From: an uncultured Tenacibaculum sp.
GTDB lineage: Bacteria; Bacteroidota; Bacteroidia; Flavobacteriales; Flavobacteriaceae
Length of the DNA: 64,000 bases
Assembly (NCBI GenBank): GCA_947497895.1
Contig: CANMIL010000001.1
Coordinates: 806,001-870,000 of the forward strand
Reading direction: 5' to 3'
The position numbers and the translations under genes are program-made. The notes under the pieces are model-generated. The model had not been told where the DNA came from. It was given only the letters and a program-made list of their open reading frames with translations, and ran no database searches. Shown here piece by piece: positions 7,426 through 20,800 of this stretch (positions are counted from its first letter, which is position 1; every line of letters begins with the position of its first letter).

Positions 7426-9543
7426 CTAACTAATATTACTCCAAATACCTGTTTTCTTTCGAAGTTGAGAAATTACCTTATTTAAACTCTCATTTTCTGG
7501 TTTAGCTAAGGCTGGATCATCATTTATAGTCTCAATTGCTGTTTTTCTGGCTACATGTAATATTGGAGAATCCTTTACAACATCTGCTATCTTCAAATTG
7601 AGAACACCACTTTGCTGTGTTCCCATAATATTTCCAGGACCACGAAGTTTCAAGTCTACCTCAGCAATTTTAAATCCATCTGAGGTGTCAACCATTGTTT
7701 TTAATCTGGTTTTACCGTCAGATGACAATTTATAGCTAGATAATAAAATACAAAAGCTCTGTTCTGCTCCTCGTCCTACTCTTCCTCTCAACTGATGCAA
7801 TTGACTTAATCCAAAACGTTCAGCACTTTCAATCACCATTACAGAAGCATTTGGAACGTTCACTCCTACTTCAATTACCGTAGTTGCCACCATGATTTGT
7901 GTTTCGCCTTTCACAAAACGATCCATTTCATAATCCTTATCCGCGGCCTTCATTTGTCCGTGAACAATACTAATTTGATATTTTGGACTAGGAAATTCTC
8001 TGGCAATACTTTCATAACCATCCATTAGATCCTTATAATCCATAGCCTCAGACTCTTGAATTAACGGATACACAACATACACTTGTCTCCCCTTCTCTAT
8101 TTCATCTTTTAAGAATTTGAAAACTCCTAATCTGTGGCTTTCATAACGGTGTACCGTTTTAATTTCTTTTCTTCCAGGTGGTAATTCATCAATTACAGAA
8201 ACGTCTAAATCTCCGTAAACAGACATTGCTAAAGTTCTAGGAATAGGCGTTGCTGTCATTACCAAAATATGTGGTGGTACTAATTCTTCCCCCTCAACTT
8301 GCCTTCCTTTTTTCCATAAGCGAGAACGCTGTTCTACACCAAAACGATGTTGCTCATCAATAATGGCAATTCCTAGATTGTTAAACTGTACCTTATCTTC
8401 CAAGATAGCATGCGTTCCAATAAGAATATGCAAACTTCCTTCTTCTAAACCAGCATGAATTTCTCTACGCTTTTTTGTTTTTGTAGACCCAGTAAGCAAA
8501 TCGACTTTAATTGATGTATTTTCAAGTAACTGAGCTATTCCATTATAATGCTGAATGGCTAAAATTTCAGTAGGAGCCATTATCGTTGCTTGGTATCCAT
8601 TGTCAATTGACAAAAGCATTGTTAACAATGCCACAATCGTTTTTCCAGATCCAACATCTCCTTGTAACAATCGATTCATATGAGCACCAGAACCGACATC
8701 TTTCCGAATTTCCTTTAAAACTCTTTTTTGGGCATTGGTTAAACTAAATGGCAAATGATTTGAATAGAACTCCGTGAATTTTTCACCAACCTCTCCAAAA
8801 ACAAATCCTTTTAACTTTGCTTTTCGAATGAGTTTTTTCTGAAGTAATTGCAACTGTATAAAAAACAATTCTTCAAACTTCAAGCGATACTGAGCTTTTG
8901 CCAGTAATTCCTGGCTTTTCGGAAAGTGTATATTCAGTAGTGACTCCTTCTTGGCTATCAATTCATGCTTATCGATTAAATATTGTGGTAAACTCTCTTC
9001 AATAGTACTAAAAAACTGTTGAAACAAGTTCATCATCATTCCCCTTACAACCTTATTGGTAATCCCTTTATTCGATAACTTTTCAGTAGAAGGATATACA
9101 GGCTGCATCGCCATTTGAAGCTTGCTTTTGTACGCCTGTACTGTTTCCATTTCGGGGTGCGGCATACTAGCTTTGCCCCCATACCAATTTAATTTACCGT
9201 AAATCACATATGGAACATTAACTTTTAAATTGTCTTTTATCCATTTAGCGCCTTTAAACCAAACGAGTTCCATAGTTCCAGTGCTGTCAGAAAATATCGC
9301 TACCAATCGACTCCCTCTTTTCTGCTTTACCGTTTTAATCCCCGTAATTTTTCCAACAATTTGGACTTCAGAAGAGTTCTGTTGTAATTGGTTAATTGTA
9401 TAAAACTGTGTTTTGTCAACGTAACGAAAAGGGAAAAGGTGTAATAAATCTCGACAAGTTTTAACACCTAATTCCGAATACAATAATTCAGCTCTAGCAA
9501 CACTTACTCCCTTTATGTATGTAACTGGACTGTTTAAGTTCAT
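7426..9543 (-). CDS. recG: ATP-dependent DNA helicase RecG
   Basis: The 705-residue length is normal for RecG, the branch-migrating helicase that remodels stalled forks and Holliday junctions. Residues 1-150 hold the wedge/OB-fold region (for example QIVGKITGIKTVKQKRGSR). The helicase core has Walker A GDVGSGKT at 295-302, TEILA at 325, the DEQH box at 396-399 (IIDEQHRFGVEQR), MTATPIPRTLA, and the C-terminal RecG signatures QLRGRVGRG and LKLRGPGNIMGTQQSG. The ATG overlaps nothing; the upstream SH3-like gene on the same strand ends 6 bases earlier, so the two are probably co-transcribed. Confidence 0.97.
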   Translation of the reverse strand: MNLNSPVTYIKGVSVARAELLYSELGVKTCRDLLHLFPFRYVDKTQFYTINQLQQNSSEVQIVGKITGIKTVKQKRGSRLVAIFSDSTGTMELVWFKGAKWIKDNLKVNVPYVIYGKLNWYGGKASMPHPEMETVQAYKSKLQMAMQPVYPSTEKLSNKGITNKVVRGMMMNLFQQFFSTIEESLPQYLIDKHELIAKKESLLNIHFPKSQELLAKAQYRLKFEELFFIQLQLLQKKLIRKAKLKGFVFGEVGEKFTEFYSNHLPFSLTNAQKRVLKEIRKDVGSGAHMNRLLQGDVGSGKTIVALLTMLLSIDNGYQATIMAPTEILAIQHYNGIAQLLENTSIKVDLLTGSTKTKKRREIHAGLEEGSLHILIGTHAILEDKVQFNNLGIAIIDEQHRFGVEQRSRLWKKGRQVEGEELVPPHILVMTATPIPRTLAMSVYGDLDVSVIDELPPGRKEIKTVHRYESHRLGVFKFLKDEIEKGRQVYVVYPLIQESEAMDYKDLMDGYESIAREFPSPKYQISIVHGQMKAADKDYEMDRFVKGETQIMVATTVIEVGVNVPNASVMVIESAERFGLSQLHQLRGRVGRGAEQSFCILLSSYKLSSDGKTRLKTMVDTSDGFKIAEVDLKLRGPGNIMGTQQSGVLNLKIADVVKDSPILHVARKTAIETINDDPALAKPENESLNKVISQLRKKTGIWSNIS

Positions 9544-9549
9544 CTTTTA

Positions 9550-10356
9550 TTACTCCTGTCTTATATCTAATTTTAGTTCCTTCCCTTCCCAAATAAATTC
9601 TTTAGATACTAATGTTTCTTTTTTATAATTTGAATCCTCTTCTATTACCTCTCCATGCTCGGATATAAAAATAATTCTTCCTGCTTTTCCTTTTCTATCA
9701 TTTGGAAATATTAAATCTTCATGTAACCAATACAAACCTCCATCCGCAACACTTGATACTTCGGCAGCTTTTAATAAAGATGTTCCGTTATTAAAAAAAT
9801 ATACACCACCACCTTCTTCACCACAAGCTTCAGCCATATAATCTAGGTAAATAATGTTCTTAATTCCCTCTACTCCTTTGTTGGAATAGGTTTTTACCGA
9901 AAATGTAGAATTCGCTAATTGATGCGTTGTTTCAATATATTCAGAACTATTTTCTTGAACTGCTCTTAAAACCACAAACCATTTTTCTTCATTCAGCTTC
10001 AACTGAACCAGATAGGTCCAATTATCAACCTTCTTACTATCCAATGCTAATAAGCCTCCTACCACATATCCTTCTTGATTGTTTGTTGTCTTAACTTTAT
10101 ACCAAGGATTTTCAATTCCATTGTATAAAAAGATTTTAGTTGTCTTTTCTAGTACCGTTAGCTTTGAAAGAATTGGTAAAAGTTCTAAAGTTTTTGAAGT
10201 TGTATTAGGTTCGCTTCTTAGTTTCACATCATTCCCAAATAAAACAACTTTATCATTGAGTGAAAACTCTATAGCTTCGTGTATATATCCTTCTTGAGCT
10301 CTTATATTCGAAGAGATTAATCCAAGAAATAAAAAAATCATTGTCAAATTTTTCAT
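9550..10356 (-). CDS. Secreted SH3-domain-like protein
   Basis: A 268-residue protein with a 20-residue SP (MKNLTMIFLFLGLISSNIRA, cleavage before QEG). Residues about 30-110 resemble a bacterial SH3 domain: DVKLRSEPNTTSKTLELL, KLTVLEKT, WYKVKT, EGYVVGGLL. The rest (about 115-268) is beta-rich with CGEEGGGVYFF and is not recognised. Bacterial SH3 domains commonly bind cell-wall or surface ligands, so a periplasmic role is likely, but no function is assigned. It lies 6 bases upstream of recG, with no apparent functional link. Confidence 0.7.
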   Translation of the reverse strand: MKNLTMIFLFLGLISSNIRAQEGYIHEAIEFSLNDKVVLFGNDVKLRSEPNTTSKTLELLPILSKLTVLEKTTKIFLYNGIENPWYKVKTTNNQEGYVVGGLLALDSKKVDNWTYLVQLKLNEEKWFVVLRAVQENSSEYIETTHQLANSTFSVKTYSNKGVEGIKNIIYLDYMAEACGEEGGGVYFFNNGTSLLKAAEVSSVADGGLYWLHEDLIFPNDRKGKAGRIIFISEHGEVIEEDSNYKKETLVSKEFIWEGKELKLDIRQE

Positions 10357-10509
10357 TGGAAGTTTGTTCTATTTTTTCACAATACAATCTTAAGAGACTT
10401 GTCTTTAACAAACTACGAGATGTTTGTTCTTCAATCTATCTGAATTTATTGACATATTAAATTAAGACAGTTCCTATTAACGAAAATACAAAAAACCACT
10501 AAAATCAAC

Positions 10510-10517
10510 TATCTTTG
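10510..10517 (+). promoter_or_regulatory. Minus-7 promoter box for the RsmB-like gene
   Basis: TATCTTTG followed by C fits the Bacteroidota minus-7 consensus and lies 18 bases before the ATG at 10536, implying a very short leader. No clear minus-33 TTTG is present. Confidence 0.5.
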
Positions 10518-10535
10518 CAGCCTTAAATTCAATCA

Positions 10536-11747
10536 ATGAGATTACATAGGAACTTGGTTTTCGCGGTTATTGATAGTTTACGCGATATTTTTAATGAGGA
10601 TGTTTATGCCGACAAAGCTGTGGAATTAGCTTTGAAAAGAGATAAACGTTGGGGAGCTAGAGATAGAAAGTTTGTAGCAGAAACTATTTATGATATTGTT
10701 CGTTGGAAACGTTTGTATGGAGAAATAGCCAATGTAAAAGAACCTTATTCAAGACCTGATTTATGGAGAATGTTTGCTGTATGGTGTGTATTAAGAGGAA
10801 TTCAATTACCTGACTGGAACCAAATAGAACCAACTCCTACTAGAAGGATTAAAGGTAAGTTTGATGAACTTTTAAAAATTAGAAAATTTAGAGAATCGAT
10901 TCCTGATTGGATTGACGAAATAGGTCTACAAGAATTAGGAGAAGATATTTGGACAAAAGAGATTTCTGCTCTAAACAAACAAGCAGAAGTTATTTTAAGA
11001 ACCAATACTCTTAATATTACCAAAGATAAACTTCAAAAGGTTCTAGCAACCGAAAATATCAATGCAGTTCCTATCAAAGGATATGACGATGCCTTAAAGT
11101 TAGTAGAACGCGCTAACGTTTTTAAAACGGAGGCTTTCAAAAAAGGATATTTCGAAGTTCAAGATGCTTCTTCTCAATTAGTAGCAAAATATTTAGATGT
11201 TCAACCTGGTATGAAAGTGGTTGACACCTGTGCAGGTGCAGGTGGAAAAACATTGCATTTAGCTTCGTTAATGCAAAATAAAGGGCAAATCATAGCTATG
11301 GATATTTACGAAAGTAAATTAAAAAAGCTAAAGGTACGTGCTAGAAGGAATGGAGTTCACAATATAGATACTAAGGTTATTGATTCAACAAAAGTAATTA
11401 AGAAACTACATGACAAAGCAGATCGTGTATTGATCGATGCTCCGTGTTCTGGATTAGGTGTAATCAGAAGAAACCCTGATAGTAAATGGAAGCTTGAGCC
11501 TTCATTTTTAGATAGAATTAGAGGCATTCAACAAGAAGTATTAGCTAAGTATTCAAAAATGGTAAAACCTGGAGGAAAACTTGTATATGCTACTTGTTCA
11601 GTACTACCATCGGAAAATCAGCAACAGGTCGAATTATTTTTGGCTTCAGATGAAGGAAAAGACTTTTCTTTTGTAAGTGATAAAAAGGTTTTAGCTCATA
11701 AATCTGGATACGACGGATTTTATATGGCACTACTTGAAAGAAAATAA
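10536..11747 (+). CDS. RsmB/NOP-family rRNA cytosine-C5 methyltransferase
   Basis: A 403-residue SAM-dependent RNA m5C methyltransferase, most like RsmB, which modifies 16S rRNA. The N-terminal ~150 residues look like the NusB-like RNA-binding domain (DKRWGARDRKFVAETIYDIV). The Rossmann domain has motif I VVDTCAGAGGKT (230-239), motif IV DAPCSGLG with Cys304, and motif VI YATCSVLPSEN with the catalytic Cys354. Both active-site cysteines are present. The ATG is preceded by a good minus-7 box. A perfect palindromic terminator follows, shared with the converging giant operon. The exact target nucleotide cannot be read from sequence. Confidence 0.9.
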   Translation: MRLHRNLVFAVIDSLRDIFNEDVYADKAVELALKRDKRWGARDRKFVAETIYDIVRWKRLYGEIANVKEPYSRPDLWRMFAVWCVLRGIQLPDWNQIEPTPTRRIKGKFDELLKIRKFRESIPDWIDEIGLQELGEDIWTKEISALNKQAEVILRTNTLNITKDKLQKVLATENINAVPIKGYDDALKLVERANVFKTEAFKKGYFEVQDASSQLVAKYLDVQPGMKVVDTCAGAGGKTLHLASLMQNKGQIIAMDIYESKLKKLKVRARRNGVHNIDTKVIDSTKVIKKLHDKADRVLIDAPCSGLGVIRRNPDSKWKLEPSFLDRIRGIQQEVLAKYSKMVKPGGKLVYATCSVLPSENQQQVELFLASDEGKDFSFVSDKKVLAHKSGYDGFYMALLERK

Positions 11748-11770
11748 TAGACGAAATAATTTATTTAAAA

Positions 11771-11800
11771 AATCCCCTTTCTGAATTCAGAAAGGGGATT
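11771..11800. terminator. Bidirectional terminator between converging genes
   Basis: A perfect 30-base palindrome: 15-base arms AATCCCCTTTCTGAA and TTCAGAAAGGGGATT, with A-rich sequence on the left and T-rich sequence on the right, so it can end both the RsmB-like gene (plus) and the giant minus-strand operon. Confidence 0.9.
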
Positions 11801-11804
11801 TTCT

Positions 11805-14800
11805 TTATTGAACAACGATCTTTTTTACCAATCGTTCATTTTCTGTTTCTACCAGAACGATGTAAACACCAGTTCCTAGTTGTAAATCATATTCTAAGTT
11901 ATATTCATCACTTCCATTTACAGACTTAACATCTATTAAATTGTTATTGTAAATTCCGAATATTCTAACACTTAGTTCATTTTCCTTTCTTAGTTTCATA
12001 TCGATCTTAAACCTTCCTGAAGAAGGATTCGGATAAATAACAAACTCATCAATCATAGGTTGACTTCCAGTAACCGAATCCGATTCACCATTATTTTGTT
12101 TTTCAATAACGTAAACAGTCTTAGTTTTGTATTCGTAGCAATCACCTATTCTTGTCATTAAGGTTATCTCGTATTCTCCTACTTGATCAAATAGTACTTC
12201 TACATAATTAACACCTTCACCAACCTTTTGAGCGTTATCGGGAAGGATCCAAATTGACTCATCAGGCCTTGGTGTACTTACATTAGCAGCAATAAAACTT
12301 TCATTTTTGAACACCTGTGTCGATACTATAAAGTCTGCCATTATATCTTCTTCCGATGATTTTATAACAATCTCATCTATAGCTTCACAGCCTTTATTAT
12401 CTACTGCATGTAATTTATACGTTCCTGGTTGATTTACTTCGATAATTGCATTGGAACTACTAAATCCGTTGTCCGAACTCCAGCGATACCTAATACCATC
12501 CATAACAGTTCCATCTAACACAGCTGTTTGACCATTACATAAAGTAATATCTTCACCTAAATCTAAATGAACTGGTTCTGGATCTTCTACGATATATTCT
12601 CCTAATACTTTACAGCCTCTGCTATCAGTAACAATTACATTATATTCTCCCGCTATTAAATGTTCAATGCTACTACTAGAATCACCGTTATTCCAATCAT
12701 AAGTATATGGACCTGTTCCACCATCAACAACAATTTCAATACTTCCGTCACTACCTTGATAACAAGTCGGATTCACCACTTCTTCCTGTGTTATTTCTAG
12801 AGGTTCAGGCAAATTAATTGTAACACTTTTATTGATTCTACAACCATTAATATCCACAATAGTCACTTCGTAAGTATCTGCCACTACATTCGTTATTGAT
12901 GAAGTGTTATCATTCGTGTTCCATAAATAAGTATACGGTTCCGTTCCTCCAGTCACATTTGCATTAACAGTCCATTCATTCTCCAATCCACAGTTCACAT
13001 AATCGTAGGTTAAAGTTAACTCTAACACCTCTGGCTGGGTTAATTCATACCTTTCACTCTCTGCAATATTACCATTGGCATCTTCAACAATAAAATAATA
13101 AGAACCCATTGATAAATTATTTAAAACAGAAGAAGTACTAATCACTGTAGAATCACCTTCTTTATACCATTTGAAATGGTACCCTGGTACTCCTCCACTC
13201 ACTTCAACTCGTAAAGCACCATTTGATTCTCCATTACAACTAATGATTGAGGTACGAACTACAGAAGCGATTAACTTATCTGGTTGTGTTAAGGTATAAT
13301 CCTGAGAAATAGTACATCCTTTTGAATCAACAATAACCAAGGTATATTCTCCCTTTGGAAGATTTTCAATATGTAAACTATTTGGTAAATCTAGCCCAGT
13401 ATTTGATGTCCAAGAATAATTGTAAGGAGGAGTTCCTCCAACCACTTCTGTTTGGATGCTTCCATTAAATAAACCAAATCCTGTTGGATTCGATGTATTC
13501 AGTGTATTTATTGTTAAGGTTGATGGAGTCCTTAATTTAACCTGTTGTGACACTCTACATCCATTAATATCAACCACAGTAAGTTGATAACTTCCAGAAA
13601 CCACACTTTCTAAATTAGGGGTTGCTTCACCATTATTCCATAAATAAGTATACGGTTGTGTTCCTCCAGTAATACTACTTGTTATAGTCCAATCATTTCC
13701 ATCTCCACAATAAACGTAATCGGCCGATAAATCGAGTGTTAAAACTTCTGGTTCTTGTAATTCATACCCTAATGTTGTAAAACTGTTGTTATTTGAATCT
13801 GTAACCGTGACATAATAGGTAGCTGCATTTAACTCGTTTATAATTGCATCGGTGCCTAATGTAACCGAGTTTCCATGTTTAAACCAACGGTATGTATAAT
13901 TACCGACACCACCTTCAGCAACAACTTTCAATCCCCCGTCTGAAGAACCATTACAACTTATTATAGACGTCCTAATAATAGCGGCTTCAAGTTTGGCTGG
14001 TTCAATTAACTCATATTCTTGTTGAGTTGAACAACCATTCGCATCTTTAATAGTAACGGTATAATTTCCATCTGCTAATCCTTCAATTAACGATGCATTA
14101 CCAATTTGATGGCCAACTTCATTTGTCCAAGTATAAAGATATGGAGCTGTTCCTCCCACAACATTAACCTCAATAATTCCATTTGATAAACTAAACCCTG
14201 TTGGATTCACACTATTCACCAAGCCAATTTCAAGTAATTCCGGCTCAGTAATATTCACAACAAACTCATCATTCCCTTGGTTATTCAAACCGAAACAGTT
14301 AAAACCGTCTTTTAATTGTACTTTATATTCACCAGGTTCTAAACCAGAAATGATAGCGTTTGTCCCTTGAATATCTACCCAATTCGAATAGGAATTTCCT
14401 TGATATGATACACGATATTTATATACTCCATTTCCTCCTGTAACATCTAATAAAATTTGACCATCGTTTGCTTGGTAACATGAAGCGTTCTCTATTGAAA
14501 GAGTAGTTTCAATTTTAACAGGCTCTGATACCTCTATTAATGGGCTTCTTTCGTTTATTCCATCCGCATTATCAACAATAACATAATAAATTCCCGAAGG
14601 AACGTTTACTAATTGCTTTTGATTCCCTACAACAGTATCATCGGCTGCATTATACCATGTATAACTATTCCCTCCTGCTCCACCAATAGTAATTACGTCT
14701 AAAACGGCGCTATTTCCATTGAAACAAGTAATCTCTTGAATTTGCTCAATGTTAACCAATAACTCACCAGGATTGGCTAGATTATATGTTTCTTCAGCTA

Positions 14801-17800
14801 TACATCCTTGAGCATCCGTTACTCTGATAGTATAAGTTCCCTCACCAAGATTCGTGATATCCAAATCTGTTAAACTAGTAGTAATATCCTTAAACACATC
14901 TCCATTTTCATCAGTACACAAATAATTGTAAGGAGCTACACCTCCTACTATTTTTACATTTATTTTTCCATCATGGATGGTATTTGAAGTTGGTCGAATT
15001 AAACTTGTTTCGGCTATTTCATATACATCAGGCTGTGATATTGTAATTTCACTATTCGATATCGAACAACCATTTTGATCGGTAACTACAAGACTGTATA
15101 CGCCGCTAATTAAGTTCGAAAGAGAAGATTCATTTTGAGCTGTATGACTCCAATTATATGTATATGGAGGTACACCTCCTAGAACTTCCACATCAATAGT
15201 TCCTGTAGCTGCTCCGTAACAAATTACATTTTCAATATTGATATTTCCAAACTCCAACAGAGTTGGTTCAATTAAATCAATATTAGTTAATTCTGTTACG
15301 TTGTTATTTGCATCCGTTATATAAACATGGTAAGTCCCAGCTAATACTTCGATAAAACTATCCGTAGAGATGATATTTCCATCTATATCTTTCCAAACAT
15401 ATGCATACGGTACTACTCCTCCTGTTACTATAGAGCTCAACTTCCCTTTCTCACCTTTACAAGAAATAGCAAGTTCATCGACACGAACTTCTAGTTTTTC
15501 AGGTTCGGTAAGAGTATAAACCGAAGTAGAAATACAACCAGCGGAATCGGTAACTATTAATTCGTATTCATCAGCACCAATATTACTTAGTAAATTTGTA
15601 GTATTAGATAAAATATTTCCTAAGGAGTCTTTCCAAACATAGGTATATCCAGTAGTTCCTCCGCTTACATTTACTTCTATTTTACCATTCGTTAATCCAA
15701 ATCCTGTGGCATCAAGCTTTTCAACTAGACTAATTTCTAGAGGAGCTAAAGGAGATTGTATCTCTACTGTTCTTGTAATTTCACAAAGATTTTTATCTCG
15801 AACGGTAACTGTATAACTTCCTGATGGAAGATTTGTTAATTCACTTCCAATATCACCATGTCTCCAACTATAAGTATATGGGGCAACTCCACCGTTTACG
15901 TTTACATTTATACTCCCTGTACTATTTCCATAACACAATACATCTGTAATATTTACATCAGCGAACTCAAGTAATGGTGGTTCCGAAAGAACTATATTAC
16001 TTATTTGAGTGGTATTATTATTAGCATCAATTACTTCTAATGAATAGGTTCCTGCAAGTACTTCTATAAAGTCATTATTTGAAATCACTTGATTTTCATA
16101 ATCCTTCCATACATAAGTATAGGGCATAACACCTCCTTTGACCAAAGCCTTTAGTTTTGCCTTTTCACCATGACATAGAATGGTTCCATAATCAATTGAA
16201 GCTTCCAGTTTTTCAGGTTCCGTAATTACATAATTCGATTGTTTAATACACCCATTATTATCTTGAATGGTTAAAGTATAGGTATCGGCCTTTAAACTAT
16301 GAATTTCGTGAGTTGTACTCGCTAAAATATCTCCCGTTGAATTTTTCCATTGATAACTGTAGTTTGGAGTACCTCCAGTAACATCAACCTTTATACTTCC
16401 GTTTGACAATCCAAAACCTGTAGCATCCTTCTTTTCTACTAAATTTATCGCTACTGGAGTCAACGGAGATTGTACCTCAAAAGTTCTAGTGATCTCACAG
16501 AAATTCTTATCTCTTACTGTTAGTGTATAACTTCCTGCCAATAATGTTGAAATATTAGCCTCACTTTCACCATGCCTCCAACTGAAAGTATATGGAGGTG
16601 TTCCTCCAATAGCACTTACATTAATTTCTCCAGTTGCCTCACCATAACACAATACATCAGTAATAGCTATTGATCCTAAATCCAATTGTGTCGGCTCGGT
16701 TATCGTAAATTCTTTTTGAGCGTTAATTAGGTTTGCATCAATTACTTCAGCCACATAAATACCAGCTCCTAAGTTCTCAACAAAGCTTTCAGTTGATAAT
16801 ACAGTAGGACTCCCTTTTAAATACCAATTGTAAGTATAAGGAGCAACTCCTCCATCAACCACCATATCTAATCTGGCTGTTTCATCTCCCTTACATAGTA
16901 TTTCATCCATTTGAACGATGCTTGAAACTATTAATTTAGATGGTTGAGTTACGGTATAATTTTGACTTAAAACACAATTATTTCTGTCTTTAATTGTCAC
17001 TATATACTCTCCTGCTTCAAGATTCTCAACCTTGTTTTCTGTGCTTAAAATGGTCGTATTTGTAACCGATCTCCATTCATAGGTATACCCAGGAGTTCCC
17101 CCTATAACTGAAATGACAATACTTCCATCATTAGTTTCGAATCCTCTCAAATTTGTAATGGTTACTGCATCAATTGAAACTCCCGAGCTCGGTTGTTTAA
17201 CTTTAATATCCTCAGAAACTGTAACACATCCATTGGCATCAGTAACTTCAACAAAATAAACTCCTTTTTTAAGCCCCGATACATCCTTACTTAGAGCATT
17301 AAAGCTCGCATCACCATGTTTAGACCATTTATAAGTATATCCCGAAGTTCCTCCTGATACATTTACAGTAATTTCTCCATCATTCCCTTCATAACAACTA
17401 ACGTCTTTTACTGTTTGTAAGGTTACTCCAAGTATGTCTGGCTGTGTAACAATAATCTCGGCAAAATTATCTTCACCTTTAATATCTGAAGCTTCTACTC
17501 GGTATTTCCCAATTGGTAAATCTGAAATTGAGGTCAAAGAATAGTCTGTGTTTAATGGAATTTTATCATTCCCTACGATTGAAAACCACTTATAGGTAAA
17601 ATCTGCTGGTGTGGAAATGATAGGATATCCTCCTTCTACAATAGCCTTCAATGAGGCTTTACTATCACCAAAACAAGGAATTTCTTGTGTTTGAGTAATA
17701 GATACTACTAAAGGTTGTGGCTCCTTGACTTCAAATGTATCCGTTTTTTCACAACCATTTCCATCGGTTACTTTTACAGTATAGAATCCTGCGTAAAGAT

Positions 17801-20800
17801 TTTCTATATCTTTTGTAGTTCTTGAAAATGATACATCACCAGCTTTTCTCCACTGATAAGCATGAGGTGTAATACCTCCTGAGGTATTTATTGAAATACT
17901 TCCTCCATTTCCTCCCGGAACCTCACAATTTACTTTAGTATTTAAATTCAAAATTACCTCGGATGGTTGTGTTATAGTAGCGGTTTTTGAAGAACTAACC
18001 TCACACCCGTTACTATCTTTCAGCCATACATCATAGGTATTATTTGAAAGTCCTCGAATCGTATTATTCGATAACGTGGCTGTTGGAACGTAGCTAATTT
18101 TATTATCAATAGAATAAAAATATACACCCGTTCCTCCACTAATATTCAACTTAATGGTACCATTACTTACCTCAAAACAGGTTACATCAGTTTTTGTAAT
18201 ATCGAAAGCCAAAGGATCTGGTTCTGTTAAAGAAACAAATGCCGTTTTACTTGTATATCCATCATTTACAGTAACGGAATAATTTCCTTCAACTCTATTC
18301 GTAAGAACACCTCCAAAACTGGTAATGTTAACTCCATTTCTCTTCCATCTATAGGTATACGATCCTGATCCTCCTAAAACCTGAGCTCTTACATCACCTT
18401 TTCCTCCATGACAATCTATGGCTTTAGATATACTCAATTGTACCCTTAATTCTGGTAACTCCGTAATTTCAATTTCATCCGAATAAATAGTACATAAATT
18501 CACATCTCTGATTGTAGCTACATAAATACCCGCTTTTAACCCAGAAATATAAGTTCCAGATCTTGAGAAAGAACTATCTCCTCGCTTTATCCAAGTAACA
18601 GTATACCCAGGTGTTCCGCCTCTTAATGATAAACCTATACTTCCTGAACTTCCGTTGAAAACCATATTATGGATTCTGTTCACGTTAGTTATTTCAATGG
18701 GCTCAGGTTCTGTAATTCTTATTGGACTAGAAACTGAAGACATACAACTTGTTACGTTTTTATCGCGTATTCTAAATCGGTATCCAACGTATTGATTTTT
18801 GTCAAGAAGAAACACATTATTATTTTGCCATACGGTTCTGCTCCCTTTCCAAACGGCATATTGATATCTTCCTGTTTTTCCTCCCGTTCCTAAAACTGTT
18901 ACTCTCGCTTTTTGTCCATTACATCTTATTCGATCTGTAAAAATATTTGCTATTTTGACTTCACTTTGCCCTGCAACAGTAATATTTCGTTGAGCTTCTC
19001 CACTTCTTCGATCTTTTACCTCAACGGTGTAATCACCAGGATTAACATTGGCAGAAGTACTAGTACGTACATTATAAATTGTTTTCACAACGGTATTCCC
19101 TTGTTTAATAAATACCGTATAATCAGGATATCCTCCTCTAATGTTATTTATATTAATACGACCACGATCACCAAAACAATCTGGCGGAACTGATGAAACT
19201 GAAAAAGTTACAGGAGCTGGATTTGTAATTCTAGGTAAATCTAACTGTCTCTCACATCCATTCTTATCGGTATAAATGATTTTATGATTTCCTGCTGGTA
19301 AATTATTTATAGTAAAACCATTCCTGTAAGCTGTCCCTCTGATAGTATTTGAAGTACTGCCATTAATTAAAACTCTATAATCATAAGAATTGAAATTTGA
19401 TGTACCTCCTGAAACACTATTTATTCTAATTGAAGCATCACTCTGTCCAGAAGCACTTGGCATCGTTACAGTACCAGGAGAATGAGATATAGCACTCTTT
19501 GATTCTATTTTTATAGGAATATTTCCTTTAGTTTTATCTTCACATCCCTTTGAATCTCTTACTAAAATTCTATAGGTAGCAGGGGCCAATCCTGACACTT
19601 GTGTTGACCCAGAAAACCGACTGCTCCATGTTCTACCATTATCTAAGCTATAAATAAATTGTCCTGAACCACCAGATGCGGAAATGTCTACTTTTCCATC
19701 TTTACTTCCGAAACATTGTTCATCTTGAATTTTAGATGCGTCAAATTCTACTGGAGCTACTGCATTTATAGGAAACCTAAATGTGCGTTCACCACATGTG
19801 TTTTTTCCATTAAATTTTCCTGTTATCGATACCTCATAGTTACCTACCGGTAAATTAGTAGCCCTCCAATCATAGGTCCATCTTCCACCCGATCGACGGA
19901 AAAAAGTTATATTCTTTCTATCATCAAAAGCGACATAAGTATAGGGATAACGACTTAACTTCTTCCTTAAAACAATATTAACCTTTTCCCCACTTTTTAC
20001 TTGCCTATTGAAGTATAGAACAAAATTGGCATCTGTGGAATATGAGCACGTTGGTTGCTTTACCGATGGACTACCTGCACTCCTTGGCCCTTCCGCTCTA
20101 AAAGTCACACTAATAGTCCTAGATTTATAATCACCTGCACAACTTGGTTTTACACGTATATTTATTGATCTATTTAATGCTCTGTCTCTATGTGATGAAT
20201 TTGAATATAAGTGACTTAATCTCAAATTAAAACTCGATCTTCCACGACCTGCAGAAATAGATCGCCAAACTGCTACTTGATGAGTTCGAGGGCCAGTATA
20301 GTTGTCTCGAGCTTCCTCTGCCCTCCTTAAGAAGCCTCTAAACATATGACATGTCCATGACGAACATGTTCTTAATAAATCTCTATATTTCTGAACTTCG
20401 TCAAGAAGTCTCTGATAAGTGGGATGTGTTTGTGTTGCTGTATTAATAGTATCGAAAAATTCCCAATTATAAACACTTCTAGTTGGGGTAAACCGAGAAG
20501 TAGCTCTTAAACCGATTGAAGAGTTTTCGCAAATACTAGCCGATGTAGGACTACCGCTAGTAAAGGAAATATTCACATTTGGAGTCATGGTAACCTGTGC
20601 CCAACCCCTGTTTATGGCGTCACGAAACACTTGATTTTTAGAATATCTTTGTGAAAAACAAGTCCCATTAACATTTATTGTTTTTCTACTCTCTTTTGAA
20701 CTCCTACAATTTCCCCATTTTCTTCGTTTTCTTGTTATTGTATGAAACATTATTCGTGTAACCCTTTTGTTAACACTATAATTTTTTTGATATGAAAAGT

